Source: Dipylidium caninum (taxonomy: Eukaryota > Platyhelminthes > Cestoda > Cyclophyllidea > Dipylidiidae). From it: a stretch of 64,000 bases of DNA. Of the stretch, positions 12,015 to 25,600 are shown piece by piece (the first letter of the stretch is position 1; every line of letters begins with the position of its first letter). The notes under the pieces were generated by a model that was not told the DNA's origin, made no database searches, and was given only the letters and a program-made list of their open reading frames with translations. Made by a program: the position numbers and the translations under genes. The stretch is from positions 372,001-436,000 of the forward strand of contig QEYB01000368.1 in NCBI GenBank assembly GCA_017562135.1, written 5' to 3'.

Positions 12015-13554
12015 AAGTTTGTGGCTCAACCCGCTTATGAAGAATGAGTTATATTGGCAGTAAAATCAAGTAGACATCAAAACAAATCGAATCCAAACTT
12101 TTTGATGCCGTCAGTTATTGCAGAGGCCAATGACTAAGTGTCGTAATTAAGACAGCAGATTCATCGACTAGGGTAGGGGACGCGGAAAAGCTAAAGTCTC
12201 GTGGTGCCGGGTCAACAGGAGCATTTGAACCAGCAGATAGATCAGATAACCTCAATTTTGGTTTCTACTCGCGTTTTGTCGCCGTCGGGTGAACACTATC
12301 AACCTCATCCCTGCCACGAGCGAAAGGGGGCGATTTGCGATGGGTAATTAGTATGCAAGTGGCTCGATTTGCATGTTCCCAATAAAAGAAGACAAGATGG
12401 TTAAGAGGCCATGTTAAACGCACGGGGGAAAAATGGAAAAGCTGATCATTTGGCAAATTGTAGGGACGGATCAACAGACGTATGTTGGATTATGAATCGA
12501 GTAACACTCTTTTAGATTTCATAAATAAGGCGATTTGCAGGTGATCGCGTACCAAATTTTTCCCACACTTAGATCACATCGAACAACCTAAGGCGGAAAA
12601 TTTGCTGAAATTTAATTTATGGCTGCTAGAATAATATGGCTACAAAATTGGACTTTGCTCATTTGGATTTATGTGGTTGTTCACTCGGCATAATCAAAAG
12701 ATTGTAAGGATTTGAGTTTTGAACGTTGTGTTAAAGTGTAGGGAGAATGTTCCCTAAGCAGATACGCGGAAAGATTATTTTAAGACAATGGTTCATAGTT
12801 TAAACACCTAACATTGTCCTCAAAAATCTAGTTAATCCTAAACTTTAAAAAACAATGCAACAAAAATGCCTTACATTGGTGTTTTGTGGAACCGTCTTGT
12901 CTTAAATATGCATAACTCTGTTATAACTAATGACAGTTTTGGCGCCAACGTTAGACACACTGCGTTTAGACTGTAGCCCGGTGGGTTAGGCCTGTGGTCA
13001 GTAGAGCTTGGAAGCGTTTCGATGTTCTTGTCTGGTGTTTTTTTTTAACAATTTGATGATGCAAGTTTCGAAATTGTCAATGCGATTTCTTAAGATATTT
13101 GGTGGGGTTGTCTTTCAACGCGTTATCCGATATCACTTCTCAAGACTTCCCGTTCTTTTAATAAATGGCTTTTTGACTCCTTTAGAATCGTCGAGTATTT
13201 TACATCTATCACTTTTATGTCTATAAATCTGTTCTTATTTGAGGACCTCTTTGGCGCATCAATCTGAGCGCTTACAATGGGATATGTACTGAACTCGTAT
13301 CGGCTTTCGATTCGTTGTTTATTTTATAGCTTTCTGTATTCCTTTTGCTTTTGATGAAATACTGCACATTGTTGATCGATACAATCGCTTTGTTCACTCG
13401 CTTCAGTATTTTTAAGGCTGTGATTCAGTTTCTTTTCTCGATCTACTTTCTCTAGTGCATTTGATTAAATATGGTAGGGTTTTTGTCTGTATCCTGGCAG
13501 ACATGATGGATGTTAGACAACGGTTTAATTTTCCAGATTGATATTTGCTTCGGC
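12015..13554. other. Intergenic region upstream of the Mint gene
   Basis: AT-rich, stop-dense sequence with a possible AATAAA at 12381-12386 for the preceding gene. I see no exon. A 5' non-coding exon or the promoter of the Mint gene could lie here, since an acceptor-like TTTTCCAG precedes the first coding segment. Confidence 0.4.
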
Positions 13555-16500
13555 ATGGGTGACACTGAAATGTCACAGAATCCCGATGGATATCAGTTTT
13601 CAAAATTTGTTAACGAGATCCCTCTGGATGATTTTGTTGAAATTCCACTATTTTCCGATGGTGAAAACGATCCTACAGAGTGCTATCGTAGTACGGTCTC
13701 ACAAGATGCAACAAACTCGCTTATTGAGCTAGAGCCAGTCTATCCTCCCCAGTCGAACTCGAAATCGACCATAACGGCGTTTTTCGAACCTGCTCATACA
13801 CCGTCTCCTTTACACTATAAATCTGCTATCCATTTACCGCGTGATGGAGCGAAGTGCGAAGACTTGAACGATGAGGATGTTGAAGATGATCTTAGCTTCA
13901 ACGAAGATTTAGCCAATGCAATACGACACCAATGTTCCCTTTTCAGCCCCTCTCTCGTTCGTGCAATTAATTCAGACATTAAAGAGATCAAGCGTTCCTT
14001 GGCTGCGCCGGATTGTTCAAAAGACGATAACTTGAATTTTTCTCAAAATGAAAGAGCAGTTGCTCTTCCTACAGCCGCTCAAGTGGAGCAATCACAAAAC
14101 CCTCCACGGATTATAAATGATGAGGACTTTTTTGGACGTAATCGGCTGTTTAAGGGTCACCAAGATAGCAAACATTCCGGAAGTCGCAAAGAGCATAAGT
14201 TACCAAGGTATCACTCACATGGCGTCACCATGCTTGAGCATGAACGATCGCATTAATGACTCATGCTGTTCCGACTTAGTTTCTGCATGTGCTCTTCGTG
14301 TGTCAACTTCAAACTCATGACTTACGCATGCATGGTTTGCTTTCTTATCCCAGTGGAATCTGATGCAGATGAACGGCCGGATCCTTATCTGAAAAAACCG
14401 ATACAGTGTGCTTTTTACGATGAAATGCGTTATTCGCATGCTCATGACTGTTCCGACTTGTTTGCGCAGCCATCCTCTTATAAATTTTGCGTCTTTCTTT
14501 TAAAACAGATCAGTTTTCGTCAATAGAGACCTTCGTCAAACAAGATCTAAGATGATCAAGTCGCCTGGACAGCCAAATGGTGGGATTTTTGAATTTCTCT
14601 TCCTTGTTCATGGTATCTGTCTCAATGTCGCGTCCGACTTTTCATTTTTATTCCTTATGCAATAGGTGGTAAAAAAGATGAATTAACAATTCGTCAGTGG
14701 AAATTTGCAGCACCTGCCAATGTTGCCTATAGTAGTTCAGAGAATAGCAGCATCGCTGCCAACTCAGATGCCGAAGGCTCGGTAATCTCTAACTCACCAC
14801 TGTCTCAGAAAGAGGCGGTGATGCCATCGTCACGGAGGTGCATGACAAATGGTCTCTAAAGCGTTGTCCCCCATGCCCTAGTACCACACTGCCTCCCGTT
14901 GGTAGCTCTCACGGTGGCCAGGGCAACGAGACTTTAGACTCCTTCCCCGTTACTAAGCGTTCGCAACGAATAAAGAAATCTCAAGCATTTGAGCCCGGTT
15001 AGTTGTTTTCCTTTATATTCTGCTATGATTAAGCGAAGAAAAACGAAGCATAAAGACATGAAAGGCACATACATTTTATTCTATTTTCTAACCCACTTTA
15101 GAACGCCTCGTTTATTTTTTTGCGATCTCTTGAAATCACAGCACTTTTAGTGAAATTGTGTAAGGTTATTTTACTCGGACTTCTATGAATGTATGATATC
15201 CTTTGTTCATATTAGGTATTTGCTCTTTGTTTCCGGCAATTTTGACCTCGCCACCTTAGTTTTGGAAAATTAGTGTTAACGGCTACTAGGAAAGGCGATA
15301 GGATAAGTTACCGAGACGATAGGATAAGTTACCGAGACATTGCTTACTCAAATCTGACCTAAATTTACGCACCTCGTCTAGATCTTGGGACAGATAAGTC
15401 AACAGTTTTGCGACTTTATTGCACTTAATAGCGTGCACATCAACATTCCTTTGGCTTCATATGAAGGGTATAGTAAGTGGCATTCTGCAATATAAGAACT
15501 TACCCGCTCTCGAAGCAGTTAGCATTGTTGTTCACGACCACAGCTTTTTTCCCGAGGAGATTTTATGTTATGCTATCATAATGTGGGCGTTTCCGCATTA
15601 CACTGATAGGTCAAAATTGTGTGGAAGCATAGTTAATCAGTCCAAGTTGACAGGATATCATTCAGTGGGTGAACATATTCATTGGTTCTTTGTTATGAAA
15701 TGCCGTTATACCTAAATTTAGACCACTATATCGTGCGATCATAAAGGGAAGCCAAAACCTTTGTGTATTTTAAGGATTAGCTATACCAGTGTCTCTCATT
15801 GTTGATAGGATCATCATTTTTGCTTTCATTCTTACCTATCTGAAGTGCGGTGGTGAAACATGCTCTTTCAAGGCAACAATTTTGTATCTAGAAGAAGAGT
15901 AAATCTGTCAAACCTAGGCTCTGAAAAAGTGTGGAGCTGTGCCTTTGCATATCACTAATGCCACAGCTGGTGGAAAATGTAATCAAGTGACTAAGTCCCA
16001 CTTTATACCGAGACGTTTTCCTTGCTTTCCTGCTCAGATAGGATTCAGCTGTTTTGCACTCTGCGTGCTATGAAATTGGTTATTATGTTCGGCTTCTTAT
16101 CTCCCGAACCTTTATTTCACTTGGTCCTTAAGACTATGGCAGTGATGAAGACACCGATCAGCTTCTCGACAAACAGTACCGTTCTGATAAACCCGTTGAA
16201 ATACCTGAGTTGAAGGAGGAAGCAGAATACTTGGTAAGCGTATGGGCTTAAATGAATTCTTTTGCAATATTTATTTAGAGCAGGGCTTAATGACCAGGGG
16301 AAGTTGGGATTTATAACTTGGCTTTTATATGATGTTTACTAAAAACGCAATTTGGTATGCACTTTTATAAAATTTGCTTTCGTGTAACGTTTTCACCCAC
16401 TGCTTTGTTCCTGACATGTCCGTACCGTTTTTTCTAAACGGTGAGAGATGACACTTAGTACCATAATCTCTTTTCAAATTACAAAATTATAAGCGCATCG

Positions 16501-19500
16501 GCTGACGACTGACCGCCTTACTATTTCTGTTTAAATTTAAGTATTAAGAAGACGACAGATATGAGAGTGCCAGGTGTTCCAAAACATTTAGCGTACTGTA
16601 GTTAATGAGAATATCAAATTCTCCTGCCTTGGTCACTAATCGTAGAATGACATTTACGAACTTATGAATGAGTGGATGGAGGTATGATTCGATCTGGCCG
16701 ATGCATGCTTCCACTTCCGGCGCATTTTACTCTCCGCAAGCACTCTGTTTTAGTTTCCTTTTTTCATTAATTAAATATTCACAGTTATTGACGCATTTTG
16801 TATTCAATTGAATTTCTTGGTGCCTTTGGGCAGAAGTAATGCTTTTCCATCCTCAACCAAAACGGGCTCCTTTTCCGTCTTTTAGCAGTGGCTCAAACAA
16901 CCATTTTCTCCTTTTAGTCGGTGAAAAAACGCCGCGGCCGGGAGGGTAAGTCAACTTATCGTATACGACAGTCGCGTGTGGTGCAGGTCCTAGCATCGGT
17001 GAAGTTGATGGTTTTCTCAATCTCTCTTCCTCTTTGTTCTTCTCTAAGTCCCTTCTTTTTCGGTCCTTATTGGGTAGGGCATCATGTGCGTTGCGACTTA
17101 CCTCTCCCAAAGGGATATTTTGACTCTAAGGCATTTAGCGAGTTTCAGGTCTCTTTTGACAGGTCCTTGCCCTAAAACTGATGCAGTTTGAACTAAATGC
17201 TTTTCGGTGTCCTTCCGTCTTATCTCTGAATTTAGTCTAAAACTTGCCTGGCATCGAGCGTAGCGGAGTCATTGTTTTCTCACGAATTATTTAATAACAT
17301 TTACCTCGACTACTACCTAGGCAAAGGTTCAAAATTTTCTCATCAAGACTGGATTACCCCGTCTTTAATTTCGTAGGCGATGTTAACTCAATTCTTGAGC
17401 ATCTATCTGCTTTAGTTGCCGTCCACCATCCGGATTTTCCGGGCCGCCTGATCGAGGGCCGTCTTTATCGCTGTCGTTACTTGGGCAGCACACAACTTCT
17501 CTGTGAGGACCATCCCTCCAAAACCAATAGGTTGCATCAGGCGCAGGAGGCGGTTCAAAGGGTCAAGGTAGGCTGAGCACCCTCATGTAATTTCATCTGT
17601 ACAGTAGGTAATCAAAGTTTTTGGTCTAAAGGTTGCAGTACTTAACAACTGGCACTTATTCTGATTTTACGTTTCAGACCCTGATAATGGAATATTAACA
17701 TGATCATCACTAGATTGTTATAAGATTAACGCAAATGTCTAAAATGCTACCAAAACGCAAAAGTTGTTGTTATATTGAATACGAGACATGAATTCATATT
17801 CCTCATGATGCAAGAGCTTTCGTGCAATCGTTTGTATTTGACGTGATGGGTCGGTAGCATTGTTCTGACACTGGGATTGTTTCACACGCTATTGGACAGA
17901 AAGGGTCTTGGAACTACTTTTTAGGAGAGTTAACCGTTCTTTTCCCGTCAGTACCCTTCTTCTATTTGACTCTTTACAATTCCATTTAATTTATGCTTCC
18001 ACCAGGTGGTAGGTTGAGCATGAACTGCAATGCGGAAACGTAGCATGATTTCCCTTTTCATCTGCTCATGCGAATGCTGCTAAAAGAGCCCGTGTCTATC
18101 CTACGCTTCCGTGTTTGTTCCGTTGTTGTCGACCTCTGCTTGACTTTCACATCTGTCAGTGTGCCCAGTCGTTTTGCACAAGAAATGGCTCCTTATAAAC
18201 CATCCGAGTGGTTTTGGAGGGCAAAATCCTAGCAACGCCCTCTCGTGTTGTGTTTGGCTTGGCTCCCTCTATCCGCATGTAAAGCTGATTTTTCCATCTT
18301 CCGATAAATGCTCTCCAGGTTCCTGTGGTAATCCTTTTTACTCAACCCCTATTCCGTATTTTTCATAAACGCGTTAACTCGTGAAATACGTTATTCTTTC
18401 ATCGAGTTCCACGGCGTCTTGACAATCAGGTCTCCTTTTACCACGACTAGTAGATCTGCGGATTACTTCCGACTTACAGCTTTTCTCTACGGCACCGGAC
18501 ACTTTTTACCGGACATTTTGAAATCGAATCACCACTGCTGGTTTATTAGAGCTATTTTTTGATAGGTTAAAACTGAAGTTAGGAAAGCAGCTGGGCGTGT
18601 TGATGGCAGGTAGAACCTTCGTAACTGTTGCCGAATTTTTATGCATCGACAATCTCCGCATCAGTACTTCGCTTTCCGTGTAAAACTATCTGAAAAGACA
18701 TTACCCCAGAAAGAGTGCATCGCGGCTCTCCTTTTTGCTCTTACCGTTTCTCGTCGCAAGTCTAAAAGCATGTAACCCAAGTGTGCCAGCTGATTATCCA
18801 CAGCTTTTGACGAAGGTTACTCATGTGCCCCCTGAAAATCTACCCCGTTCCACCAGTTGCTGCAATGTCGCGCGACGGATGGCCTGTTTTTGCTCGTGCA
18901 ACAGTCCTGTCTTGTCTCCTGGCGGAGGAGATGCGAGCTGCTCCGCTTACGGTCCCTTGAGAGTTCAAGTCAGTGATTGGGGCAGTCGGGAGGACTGAAG
19001 GGCACTTTTATTCTTGGGAGGTGTTGAAAATCTCGCATAATGGTATACTCCGGTTTTTTTCGCCTTCCGTTGTTACTGCTAAATTTAAGCTTCTTTGTCC
19101 GTTTACTAATAATTGAGCTGAATTTTTCCCGCTTTTGGAAGTACCTGAAATTGTACATATGGAGAGAGTCGCGTCATCCGCTCTACCGTTAGGTTCAGAC
19201 AATTAGTAACATTCTTTCTTATTGTTGCTTTTTTAAGGCTCCAGACGGCGAAACTCAACCCAGTGTCCCTGTCGAGATTTTTGTTTCAACGGAGCGCATC
19301 CTCATCTTAAATAAGGACCTTGATGTACGTTCCCGGTCCTATGCCTTACTTTGTCTTGACTGGTTGCGAACATTATCAAATAAATAGTCAAAGGGTTGTC
19401 ATAAGGAGTACTTAAGATGGACCGTTTTTTAACGCATTTTCTCTCCATTGGATAGGAGATAGTGATGGACCACGACCTGCGTCTTATCTCCTATATTGCC

Positions 19501-22082
19501 GACGTGGGCAGCATTCTTGTGCTCATGGCCCGTCGCCCACATCCATCAGCCCAACGGCATAGTCTATCTTCCAACGCCTCCCCCTCGCCCCAGTCCGCAT
19601 CCGCGTCGGCGCCCGCCGCACCCTCCGAACAGCCGTCCAGTAATCACCCAGTTTGTAATTCCGCTGTGGCGAACACCAGCGGTAGTGACACGCTTAAGCT
19701 TGAACGCGGCCAAGATCGCGCTCCTGCCAAAATCATTTGCCATCTCTTCGAAAGTGACGAGGTACGCGAGCACCGCCTGTCAGTCACATAATGCGCCTTA
19801 TGTAAATTAGTTTTTCTACCCTCCTTATTTTTACCGTCTTAATAGCGGTGAGGGTTGATGTGTAGTCGCTGCTTTATTTGCTCTTTGCTGACTACCTACG
19901 CTCAGCTACCATTTGGACTTTGATCCTCTTGAAAGTCAATGAATATGCCCAAAGGTGCACGAGCAGCCAGACTCAAGGTGAACATAGTGAAGTGTGTTCA
20001 TGACTATCCTTTTCTCGCAGCAATTCCTATGAATTACAATTTTGCCCTTTTTGCGTTCCTCTTAAGCGTTTCATGGGCTATCTGTGGCTTTTGGCGGCAT
20101 CATCAATCGCGTTCCCAAACTCTCTCCATAGAATTAAGCTGTTACTTTATTTTGATCACTTGTGATTGTCACGTTGACGCCATGACATGTCTTCGCAATT
20201 GATGTGCGTGGCCAATCCGTCTGCCTTTATTTGCAAATATCATGTTTCTGAAAACATTTCCTCTGGTGGCTATTTTTATATCCGTTTACCAAATTTGGTA
20301 CATTTGTTGTAATATCTGCGTTTGACCCCATCACCACAGACGCAGATGATCACACAAGCAATCGGTCAGGCTTTTCAAGAGGCCTACTTCGAGTTTCTGC
20401 GCCAAAATGGCATCGACGACCCGGAGGCCTTTCACGAACGCACCTACCAAAACACACTTCATCAACAGGAAATCTTTAAAAACGAGTTGGCCTTCTTCTC
20501 CGACAAGGAGCAAGAAAAGGAGGTTTGTCGATCTAACATCATTATCGACATACCCTCGTCCTCTCCTGTGTTGCATTAGTGGCTTACTTGAGTCCTCTGT
20601 TCCAGACCACCGAGTTTTGTGTAAAGTGTATTTGCAATTGAGACTCCCTTCTGGGTGGCACCCTTTTATGCGTTAGGTGTGTAGCCTCGCCGCGTGGCAG
20701 TGCCAGGCAGATATGGTTTGAATGTTACTTGTCAAATAAACTTAGAGTGGCTCATCATGCCTCTGCGTTTTCAAGGGTTGACTTTTCAAGTTTTTGCTGC
20801 TTTTTGCAGAAAACAGCTGCAGTTAACATTTGAATTATTTTTATGATAAGCCCGTCGTCAAGAATGAATAGGAGTTGTTTGTGCGGGCGTCACTTTTATG
20901 GTTTTCTTATGTGACATTGGTAGGCAACTTTCTTGGCTCATTTTATCATCCAAAAAGTGGGAATATGGCGGACTTTGGGGACGGTAGTGCGCTTCGCAAC
21001 ATTCCATGAAGGTCCCTATTCTCGAACACCATGTGCACTTGACTAAGTGCAGTCATAATCGCTTCCTCAACTGTTTGTGTGGGCTTAGTTAAGTAGACCT
21101 TTCCCTACTGTTCGAGGAAGGCGTTTCATTTCTTTTCGCCTTTTTAATGGAATTAATATGGTAAAGTTTTCTACACACACCCTTTAGTGGCATTTAGGTG
21201 GCTCGCTTGAGATGTTTGACTTTTTTGCATGCAGGTGATAGTGCCGAAGCAGAAAGGCGAGGCGCTCGGTGTGGTAATAGTAGAATCCGGTTGGGGTAGT
21301 GTGTTGCCCACTGCTGTACTAGCAAACATGCACCCTTCGGGTCCCGCGGCCCGCTGCGGACAACTAAACATTGGCAACCGCATCATCTCCATCAACGGCC
21401 AAAGTCTCGTCGGTCTGCCCCTCGCCACTTGCCAAGCTCTCTTCAAGGTGCACCATCACCCTCTTCCATCAACGGCAATACTGTCTTTCTATTTGATAGG
21501 ACACACTATTCTGCTAGATCGAAGATCTTTTTTATTATCGCAACACCTTTTTTGAATGGGAATAGGTAATTATAGTTCGCCATATTATTCCCTGTCTTCC
21601 TACATACTGCTTGCTTGTAGCCGCACGACTTAGTACGGATACTTTCACCACAGCTTCATTTGACATGACGGAAGAACGCATCTGCTAATAACTTTTAGTT
21701 GATTGAGTTATGCGGGTAAATTGCCTTTCCTCTTTCCCCTCCTGCACAGGCGACCAAGAACCAGACGGCGGTGAAGCTGGTGGTCGTGAACTGTTCCCCA
21801 GTGGTTGAGGTATTAATTCGACGACCGGATCAGAAATTCCAGCTGGGTTTTAGTGTTCAAGACGGAGTGATTTGTAGCCTTCTGCGTGGCGGCATTGCGG
21901 AGCGTGGTGGCATCCGCGTTGATCACCGCATCATCGAGATCAACGGGGAATCCGTGGTCGCAGTGCCCCACGAGTACATAGTTACTCTCCTCGCTACTGC
22001 TGTTGGCGAGATTTACATTCGTACGATGCCAACTTCCATATTTAGATTGTTGACTGGGCAGGATACGCCACATTACATCTGA
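13555..22082 (+). CDS. X11/Mint-type adaptor (APBA family), PTB-PDZ-PDZ
   Basis: Cytosolic adaptor whose relatives bind amyloid precursor protein tails (PTB domain) and synaptic membrane proteins (PDZ). Exons: 13555-14137, 14354-14428 (tentative), 14666-14781, 14838-14997, 16133-16233, 16918-16945, 17377-17567, 19238-19324, 19456-19761, 20340-20522, 21235-21447 and 21750-22082, about 791 residues. The acidic, Ser-rich N-terminus is divergent. The PTB domain begins near [18 protein letters not shown], continues with [18 protein letters not shown] and [15 protein letters not shown], and ends in [18 protein letters not shown]; a loop of about 60 Pro/Ser/Ala-rich residues interrupts it. PDZ1 has [18 protein letters not shown]2 has [18 protein letters not shown], and the C-terminus ends TGQDTPHYI as in animal X11 proteins. 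From 16133 onward phases and homology are firm. Before that, the exon 1 end (14137 or 14205) and the start (13555, or the in-frame ATG at 13510) are uncertain. Confidence 0.9.
15296..15337. repeat. 21-bp direct tandem duplication (2 copies)
   Basis: Two adjacent identical 21-base units (CGATAGGATAAGTTACCGAG plus A) within the Mint intron 14998-16132. Probably a recent slippage duplication with no visible function. Confidence 0.9.
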
Positions 22083-22668
22083 GAAGCGCCTTTTCTCAGA
22101 GTATACGGCAAAAGCAAGTGGTTCGCGCACAGCCTCATCACCGTGTTGCGCCACTCTAATTTCACGCCGTTCCGTCTAACCTGTGTTGCATTTGTCTTCT
22201 TCTTCGATTGTCCACATGCATGCGCAACTCTGTAAATATGATTTTCCCCTCCTCACGTTTATACACCCGATGGTTGTAGGGTTCAACCAGCTTTTCTCTC
22301 AAGCCTTCCGTACGTCATACCCTTCATTTCACCTTCTTCTTCTTCCGCCTGCATCCACTGGTGCTTTCACTTTTAGTCGTACTCGGTGAAGTCCGAGATT
22401 CTCTCCTCCCCCAATGCTTACCACATGATTGCGGCCTCAGCTACGGTCCTGGCTTGAAGACGTCAGAAAAGTCAACTGGTCTTGGCAGGACGTCAATAAA
22501 ATAATGAAGCCTCATGGGGCGTGCATGTTCCAAAATCACAAATCGCATGTCATAGAAAAAGGTTACGTGTTTGTACATGCATAATAATCGCGGTCGCAAA
22601 ATTGATAATGTAAATTCCGAGTTGAATGGTATTGTGAATCTGGTGAGTCGAATTAATGGGTGGCGGTC
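22083..22668. other. Convergent 3' ends of the Mint and MRL genes
   Basis: A 586-nt gap between two tail-to-tail stop codons. It should hold both 3' UTRs. The plus-strand AATAAA at 22495-22500 fits the Mint transcript; I saw no equally clear minus-strand hexamer. Confidence 0.5.
22495..22500 (+). promoter_or_regulatory. Candidate polyadenylation signal of the Mint gene
   Basis: AATAAA lies 413 nt after the Mint stop codon and before the MRL stop on the other strand. It is the canonical hexamer in the expected place; cleavage site not known. Confidence 0.5.
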
Positions 22669-25600
22669 CTATCGGATGAAGAAGTGTTGTGGAGGGTTGT
22701 CGAAGCAGTGGTGCTTGGGGAGGCCGTTATGAAGGGACAGGTTTTGTGAGCTTCCAAACGCAGTGCTGACCTGCGAGGGGGGGCTGGTGATGCGCCGCTG
22801 CCCCAACGGGTGCAGGAGGGGCGACGCCACCGCTGGCGCTTGAACCACCGTGTGCAGGTTGCCCGCAGAAGCTTGCCGTCGCGGGATTGGCGGCTGCGGC
22901 GTCTGGAAAGGCGGGGAGCTCACGCATCCCATTGACGATTGGCGAGTCATTTGCTCTTTTTCAATTGGTCCTTTCGGAAACTTGAGGTTTCTGTCGACGC
23001 TTCTGTCCACTCGCGCCTTAGCTATCTGGTAGTCTTTCAACAGACTTGTGCCATACTGAAATTTATTGCGTGAACATTTACTACTAGTTACGACCTAGTA
23101 GCGATTATCGGTGGGAAAATACCTTGGCCAGTCGGAGTCGGCAAGCCCACTGCTTTAGAGCGCTCTCGTCTGGCGCACAAAAGCAAAACACGTGAGACGA
23201 GCTGAATTCCTGCGCCGCGTAGGTCTGGAGGCAAGTGGTCACAAAGACAAAAAAGGTAGGCTTGTCTATTTGGAAAATCCTCAAACTGCTAGTTTATTCG
23301 ATATAGAAAGAAGTCAAGGGGGAACACGTCTTAATTCCTAATTTTGAGTGCCCTCTGTCGCAACATTTGCCCAGGAAGTGTGGGAGTTGGGCATCTGAAT
23401 TAAGCCTGCCAATGCACCAGATTGTATAAGTACAACTTTTTTTGTTCAGAGATTTAGTAAACATTCTCAGGAGTTTACATTCCCCTGCACCTCGTTTCGT
23501 CCCTAGCGTTCATGTAGCCCACGTAGATAGGAAATCACAGTCCCAAAAAAGGAAATAGCGAGGTGGCCCATTAGGAAAATTTGCTCGCTCTTCGCAACTA
23601 GAGCTATTATGTGCTAATTGCATGACTATGAGACACTGTGTGGATCCATTTCAGAAACATGGAGGCATTTCCTTTAAAGTGCCTCAAAGGCGGTTACAAC
23701 TATTAGTCAACATAACCTGTCCGTTTTGTCATATGTAATGCTATCTGGTCATGCTTTAGAGATTAACAAGCTTAGGTGGCAGAATTATGATGGGAAAGAA
23801 GGACTGCCGTTTATTTCGTAAGCTAACGCCACTTGGAGACTGCAGAGACCGTGGGAGGCGGGGGTGCCGCCAGAGACTCACCTTAAGTGCGAATCCGTGC
23901 GGAGTGGGCGCGCGCATCCTGCTCCAGCCCCCGGTGGTCGTGTAGATGTGGAATTTGTCATCCAACGCCAGCAGCCGTATCAAGTCGCTCGCCTCGGAAA
24001 GCATTCAAATATCGCTTATTTAGACGTAATTCACCCGTATAAGGCTGCTCTTAATTTGTCGGACATAAACTCGGCTACAAGTCCCTTCTCCGCCTGTCAG
24101 ACTGCCTTATGCCCTAATCCAACCTCGGCAGGAGAAATGAAATTGAATTTAATTAAGCACCTCTGAGATGTAGCGGTTGGTTGTTGTATTGGTGCATGCA
24201 AACACATTGTCGACACAAAGTGCGCGATAGGAAAGCGAATCATTCGAATCCAGCAGCAGCAGCAGATGGGCTCCTTTGTGAAAGACATCAAAGGTTAAAA
24301 TGGTCCGGGAACATGCGACGCCGTAGGAGCTTCAGTAGTCTAAAACAAGGCTCCACGTGGTCCCTAACTGCCCTACAACGTCAAAGTGAAACGTCACTTT
24401 GATTGGAATTTGCTTCCTCGATCGCCTCGTCATGATAATGAACGGGTACTGGTAAAGGAGCTGCGAGAAAAGGACAGCCTGCCCGCCCCCCGGCGACTGT
24501 GGTGCTAAGTTGGGGGGCGCCACTTCACGCGCTACACTTCGCCACTCGGGGCGACTCTACAAGACACCCGCGAAGCCCACAGCATCACCCGGCGCTCCTT
24601 TGTCCTCCGGAAAAGAGCTGAGCGCATGGCTTTTGCCTCCGACTGTCGCGACGGGGCAATGACGGGCCCAGTCTGGCGCTCGTGCCACATTTACTTGCAT
24701 GAATACCTACCGAGAAGGTCTTCTTGTTCTTCCTCGTGGCATACAGACCCGAATTGCGGAGGACGCACATCCTTCGAGTCCAGGTCTTTTCACCCGGTTT
24801 CCGGATATATAAGAAGTCGTGCCATTCCGCAAGTCCGGAGGAAGCGAAGTTCTCCAACATCTTCTAAACAATAAAAGCCCACCTGAGGTGTCATGTTCGC
24901 TGTCAGACTCCCTAACGGCCAAGGCAAGTGTCCGGCCAGTTCAGCTTAACAGGTGACCGCCCTTTTTATTAACACTACGTACTAGCCGCTTGAGTGCTCC
25001 ACCCAAATGTGCAAATCGTTGTCCCAGAGCGCCTAGTTACATCAACAACAACAAAGGGGTGAGGCTGCGGTTAGGCGGCCAGGGCGCCTCGTCGTGTGCG
25101 TGTGTGCGGGAGGTGGAGCGCCCTGCAATGTTTAAGACGCAGCTGCTGGGTGATCCCACTTTACCACCACACCACATGGTCGGACCGAATTAAAGTACAA
25201 GGTGGGACTAAACCGCTATAAACCAAATTGCTAGCGGTAGGACTGGGAGATGACTCCTGGGGCGGAGATGGGTGAGGTTAAAGTATGGCGAGGGACTGTT
25301 GACGCAACCACTCACCTGTACAGAATCGCTGGAATGAAAGCCCTGGGCACTGGCGTAGGCCTCACCGAGCCAATCCTACAAACAAACACAACAACCGAGA
25401 GGGCTGAGGACTGGCTGCGTTAATGCTCTCCTCCGGAGCGGCGTGCAATAGATGCGTGCAGTAAGAGCATCGCTGCCAGTGAGGACGATGATGATGCTGA
25501 CACTAGTGATGTTAATGTTGTGGATGCCGTTTAAGGGGGTTGGGGCCCCGTTCGGCGGAACACGATTCACTTCACCCCTTCACAATCCACACTTGCGTCA

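Noticed and set aside
14263..14526. 87-codon ORF starting at an ATG within the Mint locus
   Set aside because: The ATG and following hydrophobic, Cys-rich residues precede a strong acceptor at 14353, so this part is better read as intron; only 14354-14428 may be coding.
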